Source of the DNA: Ignelater luminosus
Lineage: Eukaryota; Arthropoda; Insecta; Coleoptera; Elateridae
Assembly (NCBI GenBank): GCA_011009095.1
Contig: VTPC01001015.1
Location: 57,295 to 121,294 of the forward strand
Direction of reading: 5' to 3'
Length of the DNA: 64,000 nt
Below, in pieces: positions 1 through 11,500 of the stretch. Positions within the stretch are counted from its first letter, which is position 1. Every line of letters starts with the position of its first letter. A program made the position numbers and the translations under genes. Under the pieces are notes generated by a model that ran no database searches, was not told where the DNA came from, and was given only the letters and a program-made list of their open reading frames with translations.

Positions 1-1981
1 TCGATTGAAACGGTAAGGATCAAGAATAATTAACTAAAGGTCAAATTGGAAATAAAATCTAACCACCCACAATCAAACCAAGACGAACACCTGTTAACTT
101 ACATTATAACAATTAATCAAAGTACAGGTAATTAATTGCTTGGTTTAATTTCAAACTCACTTTTATTGTAATTCATTTTCATGTTCGGTACATAAAAGGA
201 ATACCAAAACACAATATGACACCGTTGCTTAATTACTATTTAAAATGGAACACGATAAAAATCATCATCCATTTAATTCACTTGCGTAATGACCTCGATT
301 TATCTAATTTATCTTCGTGGTGCATCACAGATGAAATGATGCAATAATAATTTTCATGATTCAAGTTTATGCGTGGTGCATTTGCAATATATGGTAGCAA
401 CATTTCTTCTTCTTTATCTGTAAACTCATTAAACCACGTCAGATGTTGATATTTTCAAAATTAGGTTCTCGTCAAAGCGTTCACTAATTAGGAATACTGC
501 TTAAAAGATGCTAGCAAGTTAAATAATCACATAATTGGAAAAAAAATCCTGGGATTTCATAAATTCTGTTCTGTACAATTTATTTCAGTTTTGTAACTTT
601 TAACCGGCTAATAAATTTGATGAAAAAAATCAGAAAGATCTTTAAATTGAATACTATATGTTACATGAAGAATTTGTTGTGTAATCAAGTAGCAAGCAAT
701 ACAAAATAGTAGGCTGTAAAAGATGTTTTAAAACACCTGTTATTTGAAATTATTTAATCCTAAGTAAATACCAAAGTGGAATTTCGTAATGTTCGTACAT
801 AAATAGAAAGTAAGAATTTACAATATTTGTTGGCTGTAGTAGTACCTTTTCTAATTTTAAAAATTGAATATTTATGGTAAATTTTAAATTTGTTGACAAA
901 AAAATATACACGACTGCTCATCTTTCTTACTACATATAAACTTCACTTTCACTACAGGATTATTAATAAAATACGAGAGGAGAATGAATTATCCTTGTCG
1001 TAGTAAAGTTACCTGAAATGAAGAAGAAAGTGCCAAAGCCGCGGGGGTTTTTGTATTTTGCTTTTGCTACAAAGTTATTAAGTTATTGTAAGGTTACGTA
1101 ATGAGATTATACCGAGATACGATTGTAATTTCTTTATTGCATTGTGTCATAGCTTCGTTTTTATTCACAAAAGTTAATGATGTATTTTATTAAACGTCTA
1201 ACAAAATAATTCAAATGTAGGCATTTTCCAATGTAACAATGGTTATTTACAAAACGGTGCTCCTACATATTTATTTAACGTTAAAAATAGATTAATCTAA
1301 AACTCTACAAAAAGAGTTACTGTAAAAATTATACATTGTTGGTATTACTTATTACGTGGTATCTCTTCTGGAAAATCTATTATTGTTAACAGCAGAAACA
1401 AAATAGGTGTTTTCATTAAGAAATTATTACGTTGGGCGCTTTGTTCATATTTTCTTAAGTAGGTTTTAAAATTATTAATTAATTAATTAATAAAAGGAAC
1501 AATTAAAAGATCATGACTGTTAGGTTTGTAATTTTCAAGTTTTAATAATTCTAACTGAACATAATCGTAACTCTAGTAAAAGCTGCAATAATTTGCGTGG
1601 TCGACTAAAGAAATGCAAACTAATATGGTAGTAATTATATATGTAATTTCAATAAAAACAGAAAATTTCAAGGTTTTGCATGAATGATTCGGAAATCCGT
1701 TCTCTTAAAGACTTATAATTACAATTACTTTCTAGTTAAATCAGTTTAATAGTAACACAGTCTATGGTAGTCATCTGTTCCTTCTTCTTGTGGAAATGCT
1801 TTTTTCAATCCTGACTAATAAAAGCAATACTCTGCATTGTATGTATTGCATGGAAAAGAGATATTTCAAAAGAAAATGATTAAAGTCTATCAAGAAAGAT
1901 TTCATGTAAAGGCGAGAAAAGTTCTCAAACAGACGATAATAATATGCCTTTTAATAAATAATACTATATACAGTACAATTC
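1..1981. other. AT-rich non-coding stretch
   Basis: No open frame, RNA gene or repeat that I can support. The sequence is AT-rich with short homopolymers and a TTAA-type run near 1478-1494. It is most likely intergenic or intronic DNA. Confidence 0.6.
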
Positions 1982-2056
1982 GATAGCTCATTTGATAGAG
2001 CCTTTATCCGGGCCAATGCTGTGGTTTCAATTCCCATATGAAATCTAATCTTTTTG
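1982..2056 (+). repeat. tRNA-derived SINE, copy 1
   Basis: A pol III A-box-like segment (1984-2001, containing GCTC...GAGC as in a tRNA D arm) is followed 20 bases later by a B-box-like segment (2021-2035). The D-arm stem is complete, but no full cloverleaf forms, so this is not a functional tRNA. About 20 bases after the B box (roughly 2036-2055) closely resemble the same position in two other loci of this window (44765-44817 and minus-strand 48528-48612), which is the mark of a SINE family and not of three independent tRNA relics. Confidence 0.6.
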
Positions 2057-2930
2057 TGAATCGCCCAAGATATTTATAGCTAATACAACCTGACAACGGT
2101 TAAATCTGCTTTCGTTTTCGTAACTAAGTATTATAGAATCAAAAGAAATGGCAAAAGCTCAGGATGAACTGGAAACGTTCAGTATTAAACGTGCTGATCC
2201 TGATTTAATAATATTTTTATGGTTCTGCTAATCTGGATCATAAAAGGTCTTAGAATTAAACATTTATTTTAAAGCGTACATACATTATTAGAACGTTTTG
2301 CTTTTGATAACATTACTCAATTAATTTCTGCAAGCAGAAAACATTAACGCTTTTAGAAAAAGCAAAATAACCAAGCCGAAATTAAAAGGTAAAGTGATGG
2401 AAACCTTCAGAGTTGTTACAAAATGGGCCAGGAAGAAGAAAAAGAAGAAGAAAAAGAAGAAGAAACTAACTAAAGTATATGCAATTTATTTAGACTTCAA
2501 TAGTCCAAATAGTTCGATACTTTAGGGTTGGTGTGGTTTAATAAATCCGGATTATCGAGTCGTTACATGCTGCGTCTTCTTTTAACCCTCTAGGAGTAGA
2601 AATAAGATTGGGATCACTTTTGTTTGCCGACGAGTAGGGCTGCGCCATTCAATTCAACAAGCACTTGCGATGGCTCAAGGCCGGGCTTCGCCCTCCATTA
2701 GCCTTGTTAACAGAATAAAACCATTTCCCTACGATGCAACGGATAAATAGCAGAGTCACTGCCAACAATCAGAGTTTTACCTCGCTAGGACCGGCCTGGA
2801 CAGCTTAGAAACTCATATAAAAAATATCTTGAAAATAAAAATCAACAAGCTTTCAGTTTGATAACGTTTCCTGTTTCTCCATTAGAATAATTCTAATAGT
2901 CGGTCATGCACGACGTCACAGCATCGGAAA
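2057..2930. other. Non-coding stretch
   Basis: No gene seen. It includes a GAA-type microsatellite and, around 2630-2810, a slightly GC-richer patch that I cannot assign. Confidence 0.5.
2431..2466 (+). repeat. GAA/GAAAAA microsatellite
   Basis: Imperfect purine-only GAAGAA array of about 36 bases. Confidence 0.85.
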
Positions 2931-2953
2931 GAGAGAGAGAAAGAGAGAGAAGA
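2931..2953 (+). repeat. GA microsatellite
   Basis: Short (GA)n run with one interruption, lying upstream of the mariner-like pseudogene at 3264. Confidence 0.8.
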
Positions 2954-3263
2954 AACACACCAATGCGATCGCGTCACCGTATCGTCAGAGCTACGTAACA
3001 ACAGTGGATGGAAAGAGAATTTTGTAAGTTTTTGCAATTAAAAGGATAAAAACTGTTGTATTACTTTCTGGAGAAAACTGGGCGTATTTTGATGAACGAT
3101 ATTCGAGACTTCTCAACGTAAAGAAGTCGACGTACACAGAGCTCATTCATAAAAGGACTTTCAAAAGGGTCCCTGAACTTTTGACAGCTGATTGTGTTTA
3201 TGCTTCAGGTGATACAGTTGTCATTCTGCAACGTTTGTGTTTTGTCATAGCTATCATTTAAGT

Positions 3264-4018
3264 ATGGAAAAGTACACGACTCAACAACATGTCGAAATTG
3301 TAAAAATTTATTATCAAAATTTGTCCTCGGTTCGTCAAACTTTCTGCAAGCTACGTGGACTTTATGGTCCACATAACCGTCACACCGAGAGCGCAACTAA
3401 TAAAATAATCTTCAGCGACGAAGCGCATTTTAATGACTCCATTAACAATCAAAATTGTCGAATCTGGGTCGATGCCAACCCACAGCAGTTACAGGAGCTT
3501 CCTTTGTATTCAGAGAAACTCACAGTCTGGTGTGGATTTTGTCGGGCGGTGTCATCGGGCCGTACATCTTCTGAGACGCGAGAGGAAACCCGCTAAATGT
3601 TAAATGCGACGGGTATCGAGAGATGTTAACAATCCTTTTGGCCTCAATTGGATAATATGGACATAGAGGACATGTAGTTCAGGAAGACGGCGCAACGTGC
3701 CGCACCGCGGGTGACACAGTGCAGTTATTGAAGGAAAAGTTTCCTGGTCGCGTTATTTCGAGAAGAGGTGATATCACTTGGCCAGCAAGGTCGTGTGATT
3801 TAACGCCCTTAGACTTTTTTCTTTGGGGCTACAGTAAGTCTCTGGTCTATGCCAATAAGCCAGCAACAATTAACGACCTGGAAAACAACAACATTCAAAC
3901 CATTGCTGAGATTCAGCCGGATTTGTGACAAAAAGTCATCGCAAATTGAGTCTCTCTGATCGGCTCCTGCAAACGATGTTGCGGAGGTCATTTGAACGAT
4001 GTCATCTTTAAAACATAA
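3264..4018 (+). pseudogene. Tc1/mariner-superfamily transposase relic, DUF4817 type
   Basis: Degenerate cut-and-paste transposase. The ATG at 3264 begins MEKYTTQQHVEIVKIYYQN, the start of the DUF4817 helix-turn-helix found in arthropod IS630/Tc1/mariner relatives. After about 40 codons the frame jumps to IIFSDEAHF, which carries the first catalytic Asp, so roughly 100 residues (second helix-turn-helix and linker) are deleted. A stop and frameshift follow near 3596. In another frame the second Asp lies in QEDGATCRTA (about 3688) and the third in SCDLTPLDFFLWGY (about 3810); I count 41 residues between them. The C-terminal signature GGHLNDVIFKT ends at TAA 4016-4018. Intact relatives are about 350 residues; about 250 codons remain. 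Terminal repeats were not resolved. Confidence 0.85.
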
Positions 4019-4025
4019 TCGCTTA

Positions 4026-4178
4026 GTTGCACAAAAATAATTTGATCATTGATCAAGTTGATCAATTGATTAGCCGACCTGATTGGATAAGTCTGAATAT
4101 TTCACTACTTCTGATTGGTTAATCAACTGATCAAGTGGTTGATCAATCGATGAAGCATTTAACAAAGCTTTGTGCAAC
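4026..4178. repeat. 153-bp inverted-repeat (MITE-like) element
   Basis: Ends are GTTGCACAAA (4026-4035) and TTTGTGCAAC (4169-4178), an exact 10-base inverted repeat. Diverged inverted pairing rich in TTGATCAA-like motifs continues inward, so most of the unit can fold on itself. It sits just after the stop of the DUF4817 transposase relic, apparently in that element's 3' flank. No clear target duplication was found. Confidence 0.65.
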
Positions 4179-4276
4179 CCGGCCAATGTCATTGAATGTA
4201 CTTTAATTAGCAATAAAGATTTTCGCTGTACCTCACATACAATTCTTTTAATTCGATTTTAAAAATTAGATAGATA

Positions 4277-4304
4277 CGAGGGTTGCTATTTATATTTCTG
4301 GCCT
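4277..4304 (+). repeat. Left terminal inverted repeat of mariner
   Basis: Starts CGAGGGTTGCTATTTATA and matches the reverse complement of 5525-5552 at all 28 positions. Immediately preceded by TA. Confidence 0.95.
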
Positions 4305-4451
4305 TGGCAACACTGACTGTTTCCAGGCGTCAGCTGACATTTCCGGTGTAAACTTTACATTGTTGAACATAACCTCAACCACAACATTTTGTCATTTGAG
4401 TGCGATTAGTGTTGTTTGCAGTTAATTGAAAAGTGAATTCACTAATAAAAA

Positions 4452-5486
4452 ATGGAATTGACCCGTGAACACTTTCGTGCAATTATTTTTCATAACTTTC
4501 GACGTGGATTATCACGACAAGAGTGCATCAATGAACTTAATACATTGTATAGCGATGAAGCTCCATCCTACAGCACTGTAAAAAACTAGTATAATGAATT
4601 CAAACGTGGCCGATGTTCACTCCAGGACGAAATCCGTGAAGGCCGTCCAAAATCTGTCGTTGTGCCTGAAAACATCGATGCTGTGCGTGAACTGATTAAA
4701 CAAGATCGTCATGTGACATACCGTGAGATTGAGGCATCTTTGGGCATTAGTATGACTAGCATCAACCAGATATTACATGATCATTTGGCCGTAAAAAAAA
4801 TTTGTTCCCGTTGGATCCCGCATAACCTGACCAATGCTCAAAAGAAGGCTCGCGTCGACTGGTGCATTGAAATGTTGAGAAAATTTGCGAAAGGTGCATC
4901 AAAGGCTGTGTATAACATCTGCACAGGTGACGAATCATGGATCTACGCATATGACCCCGAAACAAAACAGCAATCAACTGTGTGGGTCTTTCAAGACGAG
5001 CCAAATCCAACAAAAGTTGTTCGCGGAAGAAGCACATTGAGGCAAATGGTTGCCTGTTTCTTTGGCATTACCGGTCATATGGCAACAGTGGCGTTAGAGC
5101 AACGTAAGACGGTCAACTCTGAATGGTACACAACCATTTGAGAAATTCGGAAAACTTGAAAGAAGAGGCAAATCATTCTTCATCATGACAATGCAAGCTC
5201 TCACACCGCTGCTCAAACAATTGAATATTTAACCAGCCAGAAGGTCGAGTTGATGGGCCATCCACCATACAGCCCTGATTTGGCACCCAATGACTTCTTT
5301 TTATTCCCGTACATCAAAAACAAACTGCGTGGTCAACGATTTTCAACACCAGAAGAAGCCGTTTTTTGTTTCAAAACGCATATTTTGGAGCTGCCTCAAA
5401 CAGAGTGGAAAAAGTGCTTCGAAAATTGGTTCAAACGCATGGAAAAGTGTATCAATCTTAATGGAGAATATTTTGAAAAACAATAA
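4452..5486 (+). pseudogene. mariner transposase, three nonsense codons, no frameshift
   Basis: One reading frame of 345 codons including the terminal stop, the usual mariner length. It starts MELTREHFRAIIFHNFRRGL (helix-turn-helix). The catalytic triad is intact: Asp codon 160 in TGDESWIYAYDPETKQQ, Asp 246 in HHDNASSHTA and Asp 281 in YSPDLAPNDFFLF; 34 residues separate the last two, giving DD34D. Three in-frame stops interrupt it: TAG at codon 46 (4587-4589, where Trp is usual in this motif), TGA at 5139-5141 and TGA at 5157-5159. Around the two TGAs the usual CLPEVF-like residues are missing, suggesting a small in-frame deletion. The final TAA is at 5484-5486. No frameshift was seen. Confidence 0.95.
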
Positions 5487-5524
5487 AACTAGTCTCGATC
5501 ATAAATACTTGTTTTTTCATTGTT

Positions 5525-5552
5525 AGGCCAGAAATATAAATAGCAACCCTCG
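5525..5552 (-). repeat. Right terminal inverted repeat of mariner
   Basis: Exact reverse complement of 4277-4304, followed by TA. Confidence 0.95.
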
Positions 5553-5554
5553 TA

Positions 5555-8500
5555 TAGACTATGGTAGACGATCAAGTGTATCTGTTCAGGTAGATCGGTG
5601 TCGATTATTTCTATAATATTAGTAATGGTATCAATCGCTATGGTACCTCTTAAAAAAAAAAGATATCTATTAGGGCCTTAATAAGCTGCGCCAAAATATG
5701 GAGAATTGCAGACCTATGAGTATAAACCTGCTACTATGCTACGATAAGCAAAACTTTCTGTCGCTGACCATTTCGACCTAAAACAATCTGTAAAGTTATA
5801 ATTTTCATCAAACCTAAGTTCTGTAAAGTTAGCATTTTGCTGTCTGCATTTATTGAGTACCTTATTGTTTCAGAGTTCGATTTTGCCTCTATCGGAGTCA
5901 TCGTCATCTTTAGAACTCAGATCTTCAGCTAAATATCATTTCAAGTTAAACCGTTTTCATTGTTTGCACACTCATTCTCGATTCAGAAAGATGAACTAAT
6001 GGTAATACAACAGGCAGAGCGATATTTGCACACACAGATTGGATTTTGCTTATTTTCGAACTGGACTTTAGTGGCTTTGAGTCACCTGCGGTATTCACAG
6101 TCGAGATAATCATTCTTGAGGAAGTTACGCACAAAAATGATACTTGTACAAGTACAAACAAAACGTCATTTTATCATTTATATTACTGAGACGAAATTAT
6201 TTTGAAATGTTTACTCTGATAGTTATTTTGCACTATAACTAGACAGAAGAAAGTTGTGGGGCTTTCGGAAACGTATCCCAATCTATTTTCAGTTTTTCAC
6301 TTATATGCTATATTGAGTATTTAATTAAATAAAAATCAAAAACTTAAGGAAGTACCTTTATTAACCTACTCAATACATACCTTAAGCTATGGATCTCCAA
6401 TATACATGCTATATGTTTGTGCAATTGCAGCAACAGTAGGCTCAGTTCTGGGTTTCAGAATGGATGCGAGCTTAGGTATACATGGTGAACAAACTTTTGC
6501 ATCTTTTCATTGAGGAGACTGAAGAATAATAAGAATCAAAAATTAAATATTTACGATTGGGAAAATCTTGTAAGCTCAAAATTTTACTGTTCTTGCATTT
6601 TTGTTTTAACATCGTAGTTATGAAACCTTCCTAGTTTTAAGTTGACTGAGTGTACTAAAACAATTAATTTAAACAATGTGTTGATTATAATATGCGGTTT
6701 TTCATCGCGCTGATCAATAGGAAAATTCGGAATTATTTTGTAGCACTGATATCTTTAAACTTAAACTAATGAGGTTTAAATCAATGGTGTTCGTGCGTTT
6801 GTTTAATTAAAGGTGCTAGATAAATCCCTATTGTATGTCTCATACGTTACACTAACCCTACATAAAGTAGAGCCGTGCTGATGATGATTGAAACAAGGCA
6901 TGATACTTATCACTAGTTAGGTACATACTGCTTTAATAAAATGGTAAAACATCTTAGCGATTTAAATGTTTTGTTGTTTCATTTTGGGGTTAGCTTTATG
7001 ACAATTACCAACCAGGTTTTATACTAGAAATGGAACGGCAAAAAAGAACCATTATAAGGGGCCCTGTAATTAAGCAATCAAGTGGAAGAAAATATGTTTA
7101 TTTTTTAAAAATCATGCAATAGATTTTATCGACATTTCAATTTTTGAAACAGAAACAACATAAATAGCAAAACCTTCTTCAGGTATCAAAGCTGTTTTAG
7201 AAGTTTAAAAATAGAGACAAGAAACCTTCAAAAAAATATCAATTTTCCTATTATCGGATAGAAAAAGCGAGAGAATTTATTCAATAATTACCAGCATCAA
7301 ACAAGTTTTTATATTTTCCCTAAAATATAATTTTTATAAATTGTATTCAAACCGAAACGATAAGAAATTATAATTAATTGATTATGACAAAACAAAAGTT
7401 CTTCTCGTGCTCGTTTGACCAGCGGCTAAATGTCCAAGAATCAGGATGGCAAGAGGCTCCAAAGCTAAACTTGATCCAAACACCGAAGATATGACACGCA
7501 AGTCCACACTGCATTCCATTATAACGGCCACATGCACGTTTTCCTTATACACAAACTACACCTGTCTCTCTCTTAACGTTTAATTCCTACAAAAGAAGGG
7601 ATCTTTCAGAGATTATAACATATGTCAGTATGGAATTTTATTACACGGAGGGTTGAGTCAGAGATTTCTTTTTTCTACCTACCCGGGATTTTGGGTAATG
7701 CACTTTTTATCTTGATCTCCTTCAGAAAAGACAAGAAACACACGCGGTCTCTGATAATCACGGTTGGATGAACGTTTGGTAGTTGCTCACAGCGGGTGGC
7801 TTTAAAATTGGGTTTTATTTATAAAGACTTGAAACTTTTTGCTTTTATTTTTTTCATGTGTTATGATGAGTTTGTATGGTCATATTCAAAAGATGCATCT
7901 GATGTCATAAATCACCCGAGAGTTATATGCAAGACGTGTAATATTTACTTTCATTTTTTTTACTTATGAAGATACACATGCTCGTTATTCATACCACCAC
8001 AGCGAATTCCTCAACTTAACTAATTAGGGTAATGATATTCTAAAATCTAAAAACATCTGCTACTAGTCTAGTATAGGGGGTATTAGTGTTACATGAATAG
8101 AATTATCTTTTTATTCTATTCCCACATTAGGGATAATTGAGGCGAGTTGAAGAAGCACACACATACAGAAACATACTTGAGCAATTTCAAAAATTGCTTC
8201 ATTACCATCCATCAAAAGTCGATCTGTACAAAAAGCAAGCCTAATTTTTAATGACGCCAATATCTGTTGGTCACGAGACCGTAGCCGACAGACGCCCATT
8301 CTTCCAAATCTCTCGGACTCTAACAAAAACAGTTAATAACATTGTGTACTAACATGAGATATCCTTTTCTTACAGGTCTAGACGTAATAACACACCGGAA
8401 AAATTAGAGTAAGCGTACACAACATTCCTTTTATTGCCTCAATTGAAAATATCTATTCCAGACAGGAGACAGGACGATAAGAAGGACTGACTGGCTACTG

Positions 8501-11500
8501 TTAAGATAAATATTTGAAAAGATAACACGCTGAGAGGGATATCAGATATTAGTTTTACAAGTCGTTTTAAAAACGTTAGAAATTATGTAAGAATGTTCTT
8601 TGTCAAAAAAATCAAAACAAAATTGGACAATAGACATTATTGTCGTACATACATAATGCTTATACTTGTGCTAATTTGTAATAAAAAAACTTTCGAATGC
8701 AATAGATTACGTATGCACAAACCTTATAAATATTACCAATTCAGTTATCTAACAAGAGAAGTAAGAAAAAAAAACAGAAAACGAAGATAATTGGGCCGTT
8801 AATAAAAATAGCTTTCAATTAGTAGAATGTAAGTCAATTAAATTGCACAAAAACACCGACTGTTTACATCAAACAGTCAAATGAAGTGTATAATTGTAAA
8901 CAAGTCGTATAATTACTGCACGGAATTATATAATAAAACCAATTAGCGAATTCCAAAGGATGATAAATCATTTCCAAATGGGGAAAAAATAAGGAAAAAA
9001 ATTATTAAAAACTAATGAATCAATGGGATTAAAAATAAAATTTGAAAACAAAAATTGGGAAATAAAACTGAAATCGACTACCTGCTTACTTATAATTAAG
9101 TAACAGATCCGTTGCTCTGGAGAATTTTCCTAGTTCAGCTATTCAAAAAAATTACAGATATGAATAATTTCTGAACCAAACTAAATCATATTTGAGATGA
9201 ACATTCGTCACATTACATGCACCATACATGTTAAAGATCCAACAAAAAGCGGGAAAACTACCATAAAATAGCCAACCGGTTCGAAGTTGATCATTCCAAG
9301 GCAAAATTCAAAACTCGGCCGCAAACCCTTCAATACTTCTAATAGAAAGTACATACTGTAGCTTTGACCAAGTTAAAAATGGATCCAAGCAAAAAACTGA
9401 TAAGAATCCCAATTGTAACAATATTTCGATGGGCAAAACTTCGAAACTGAGAAACTAGAGTTTTCTTTGCAATCGTATTTCACCAAAAAGTGTCAGTTCC
9501 ACACGAAGTTTTCGTTAAGTAAGCGCTTCAACAATGCTGCTGGCATTTTTTCAAAAACTTCTTTTAGTAGAATAACTCGTAGTTTTCAAAACATGTAAAG
9601 CATCTGTAGGGAGTAAATTTCGAAGACGACTTGGAGATTGGATTCCTTTCTCACTAAAATCAAAATCAAGATGAAAACTGTCACAGTAATAATTACGATA
9701 GAAAAATTTGAAGTTTAAGAATTTCAGAAGATTCAAGTTTAGAAAACCGATATATAATTTATCAAAGACGTCATTAATAATGATGAGTGACTTCCAGACT
9801 GGGGCAAACCAATAACCCAATTTATCAATGAAACTTCGAAAAAACTCACAAATCCCTCAGTTTGCAACTCTAGAAAGTTGAGGATCTATAAGAATTGTGT
9901 TTCGTCCTCATCTGAGCTAGAGTTTCTGATGATCTGTAGCTATGGTATTGTCTTGGGTTTCCTTTCTAGATGAAGTGTTCAAATGGCAATTCTAATTAAT
10001 GATGTCATAAATATCTCTATTAAATCCACTGTCATTTTAAAGCAGGTTTGATTCAAAGGCAAACTAGAACTATTGTAAAATAAAAATTGCCTGATGTAAA
10101 AAAAATTGATGACAGTCTTTCAAGTTGGTTGCAAGAATGACAGGAAATAGAAAGAACCCATTCATTATGATGTCATAATATTTGATTTTGTAGAAAGGTA
10201 AAATCTTTCTCCTAATATTCCTGGATGATGATAGTGCCTGAAAGTGGAGATCACCCATGGGCTGTAATGATTCCTGTAAAGACTATCAGCAGAGCAGATA
10301 TTTGATCAAAATGATTGAGTTTTGTTAGTCAAGCTGTAAAATATACGAACGTGTGTTGTTATAATATGCGAGCAAATTCGACCAATTTGGCCCCGTGCCC
10401 ATGTATGTATATGCTTTTACTAGACCTTAAAGAATTGTATTCCGGAGTTGATGAAGCACGCAGAATTGAGAATATGTATAATGTATAGTCTTCGAGATCA
10501 TATTTCTAAGTCAATTTGTTGGTAGTTGCAGCTATAGTTTTAGCATTGGGCTAAGGAGGTAATTCTATTGGTGGATTTTTGGAAGACCGTAAAGTCGAAA
10601 TGATTTAAATTAACATCTTAGAAATATTTGAAGACTTACATAATCAATCACCTTGAAGTTAATCTGTCTTGTCCTCATCAGATTTGATGTCATCTAATTG
10701 TAGGTTGTTGATAAAGGTCATGTTATGGAAACACTGACACCAAATTATATTAGTATTATAAAACAATACAAATCTTTTTTTCTCATATATTATCTACCGA
10801 TTTAATGAACAATTGATAAGAAGTTCACACAAAAATGTGCTTGACATTTTTGTTTTTTTGTCCCTGTTGCGGTTTTCTGTTATGAAACAGAAACCTTACA
10901 CGCTAAGTAAGTTTCAGTAATCTGAACATTTTACACGAAGGACAACACTATGATAAATTTCGTGTTAGAAATTTACAATGCATTACAGGCTTAGTGCAAA
11001 TCTGTGTAGAATCTAAGCTTTAAAACTCAGTAAACATCATAACGTTGCATTTATCTACATTACATAACTCAAGAGTTTTACGCTAGACTGGCCATGTTGC
11101 TACCTAAGCTTGCATTCACACACATTTAGACCTTGGGAACATTAATTCTTCACAAGATATACCTACGACTTCTACATTATTACAAATTACCTTGTCAAAA
11201 AGTAACCGCGAGTACAATGAACTTATACCAAGTATTTATAACAAAATCGCCTATTATATTTCTAATAAATAATTTGATTTCAAGTAACGAAATACTTTTT
11301 AAATGTTTAATTTGTTACCAACATTGAAATTGATTGATTACTTCTTAATGTCAGAAGTAAATACTATCCAAAGGGGGGTCTTCTTTGATTTAAGTAATTT
11401 CATACAAATATCAAAACGTAATAATAGGTGATGCCCTTTAAAAAAGTAATCATAAAAACTCCCTTTAACCAAATTACCTTCTTGCATGATATAAATAACG

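Larger units (their letters stand above)
4277..5552 (+). mobile_element. Near-complete mariner element (DD34D)
   Basis: A 1,276-bp element bounded by perfect 28-bp terminal inverted repeats (4277-4304 and 5525-5552, beginning CGAGGGTTGCTATTTATA) and flanked by TA dinucleotides (4275-4276 and 5553-5554), the target duplication expected for mariner. Length, ends and internal transposase gene agree with a full-length copy. Identical terminal repeats suggest a fairly recent insertion, while the transposase gene has three nonsense codons, so this copy is not autonomous. Confidence 0.95.

Noticed and set aside
9551..9820. 90-codon minus-strand frame in a slightly less AT-rich patch
   Set aside because: No recognised motif, and stops surround it in all frames; neighbouring frames look equally coding-like.
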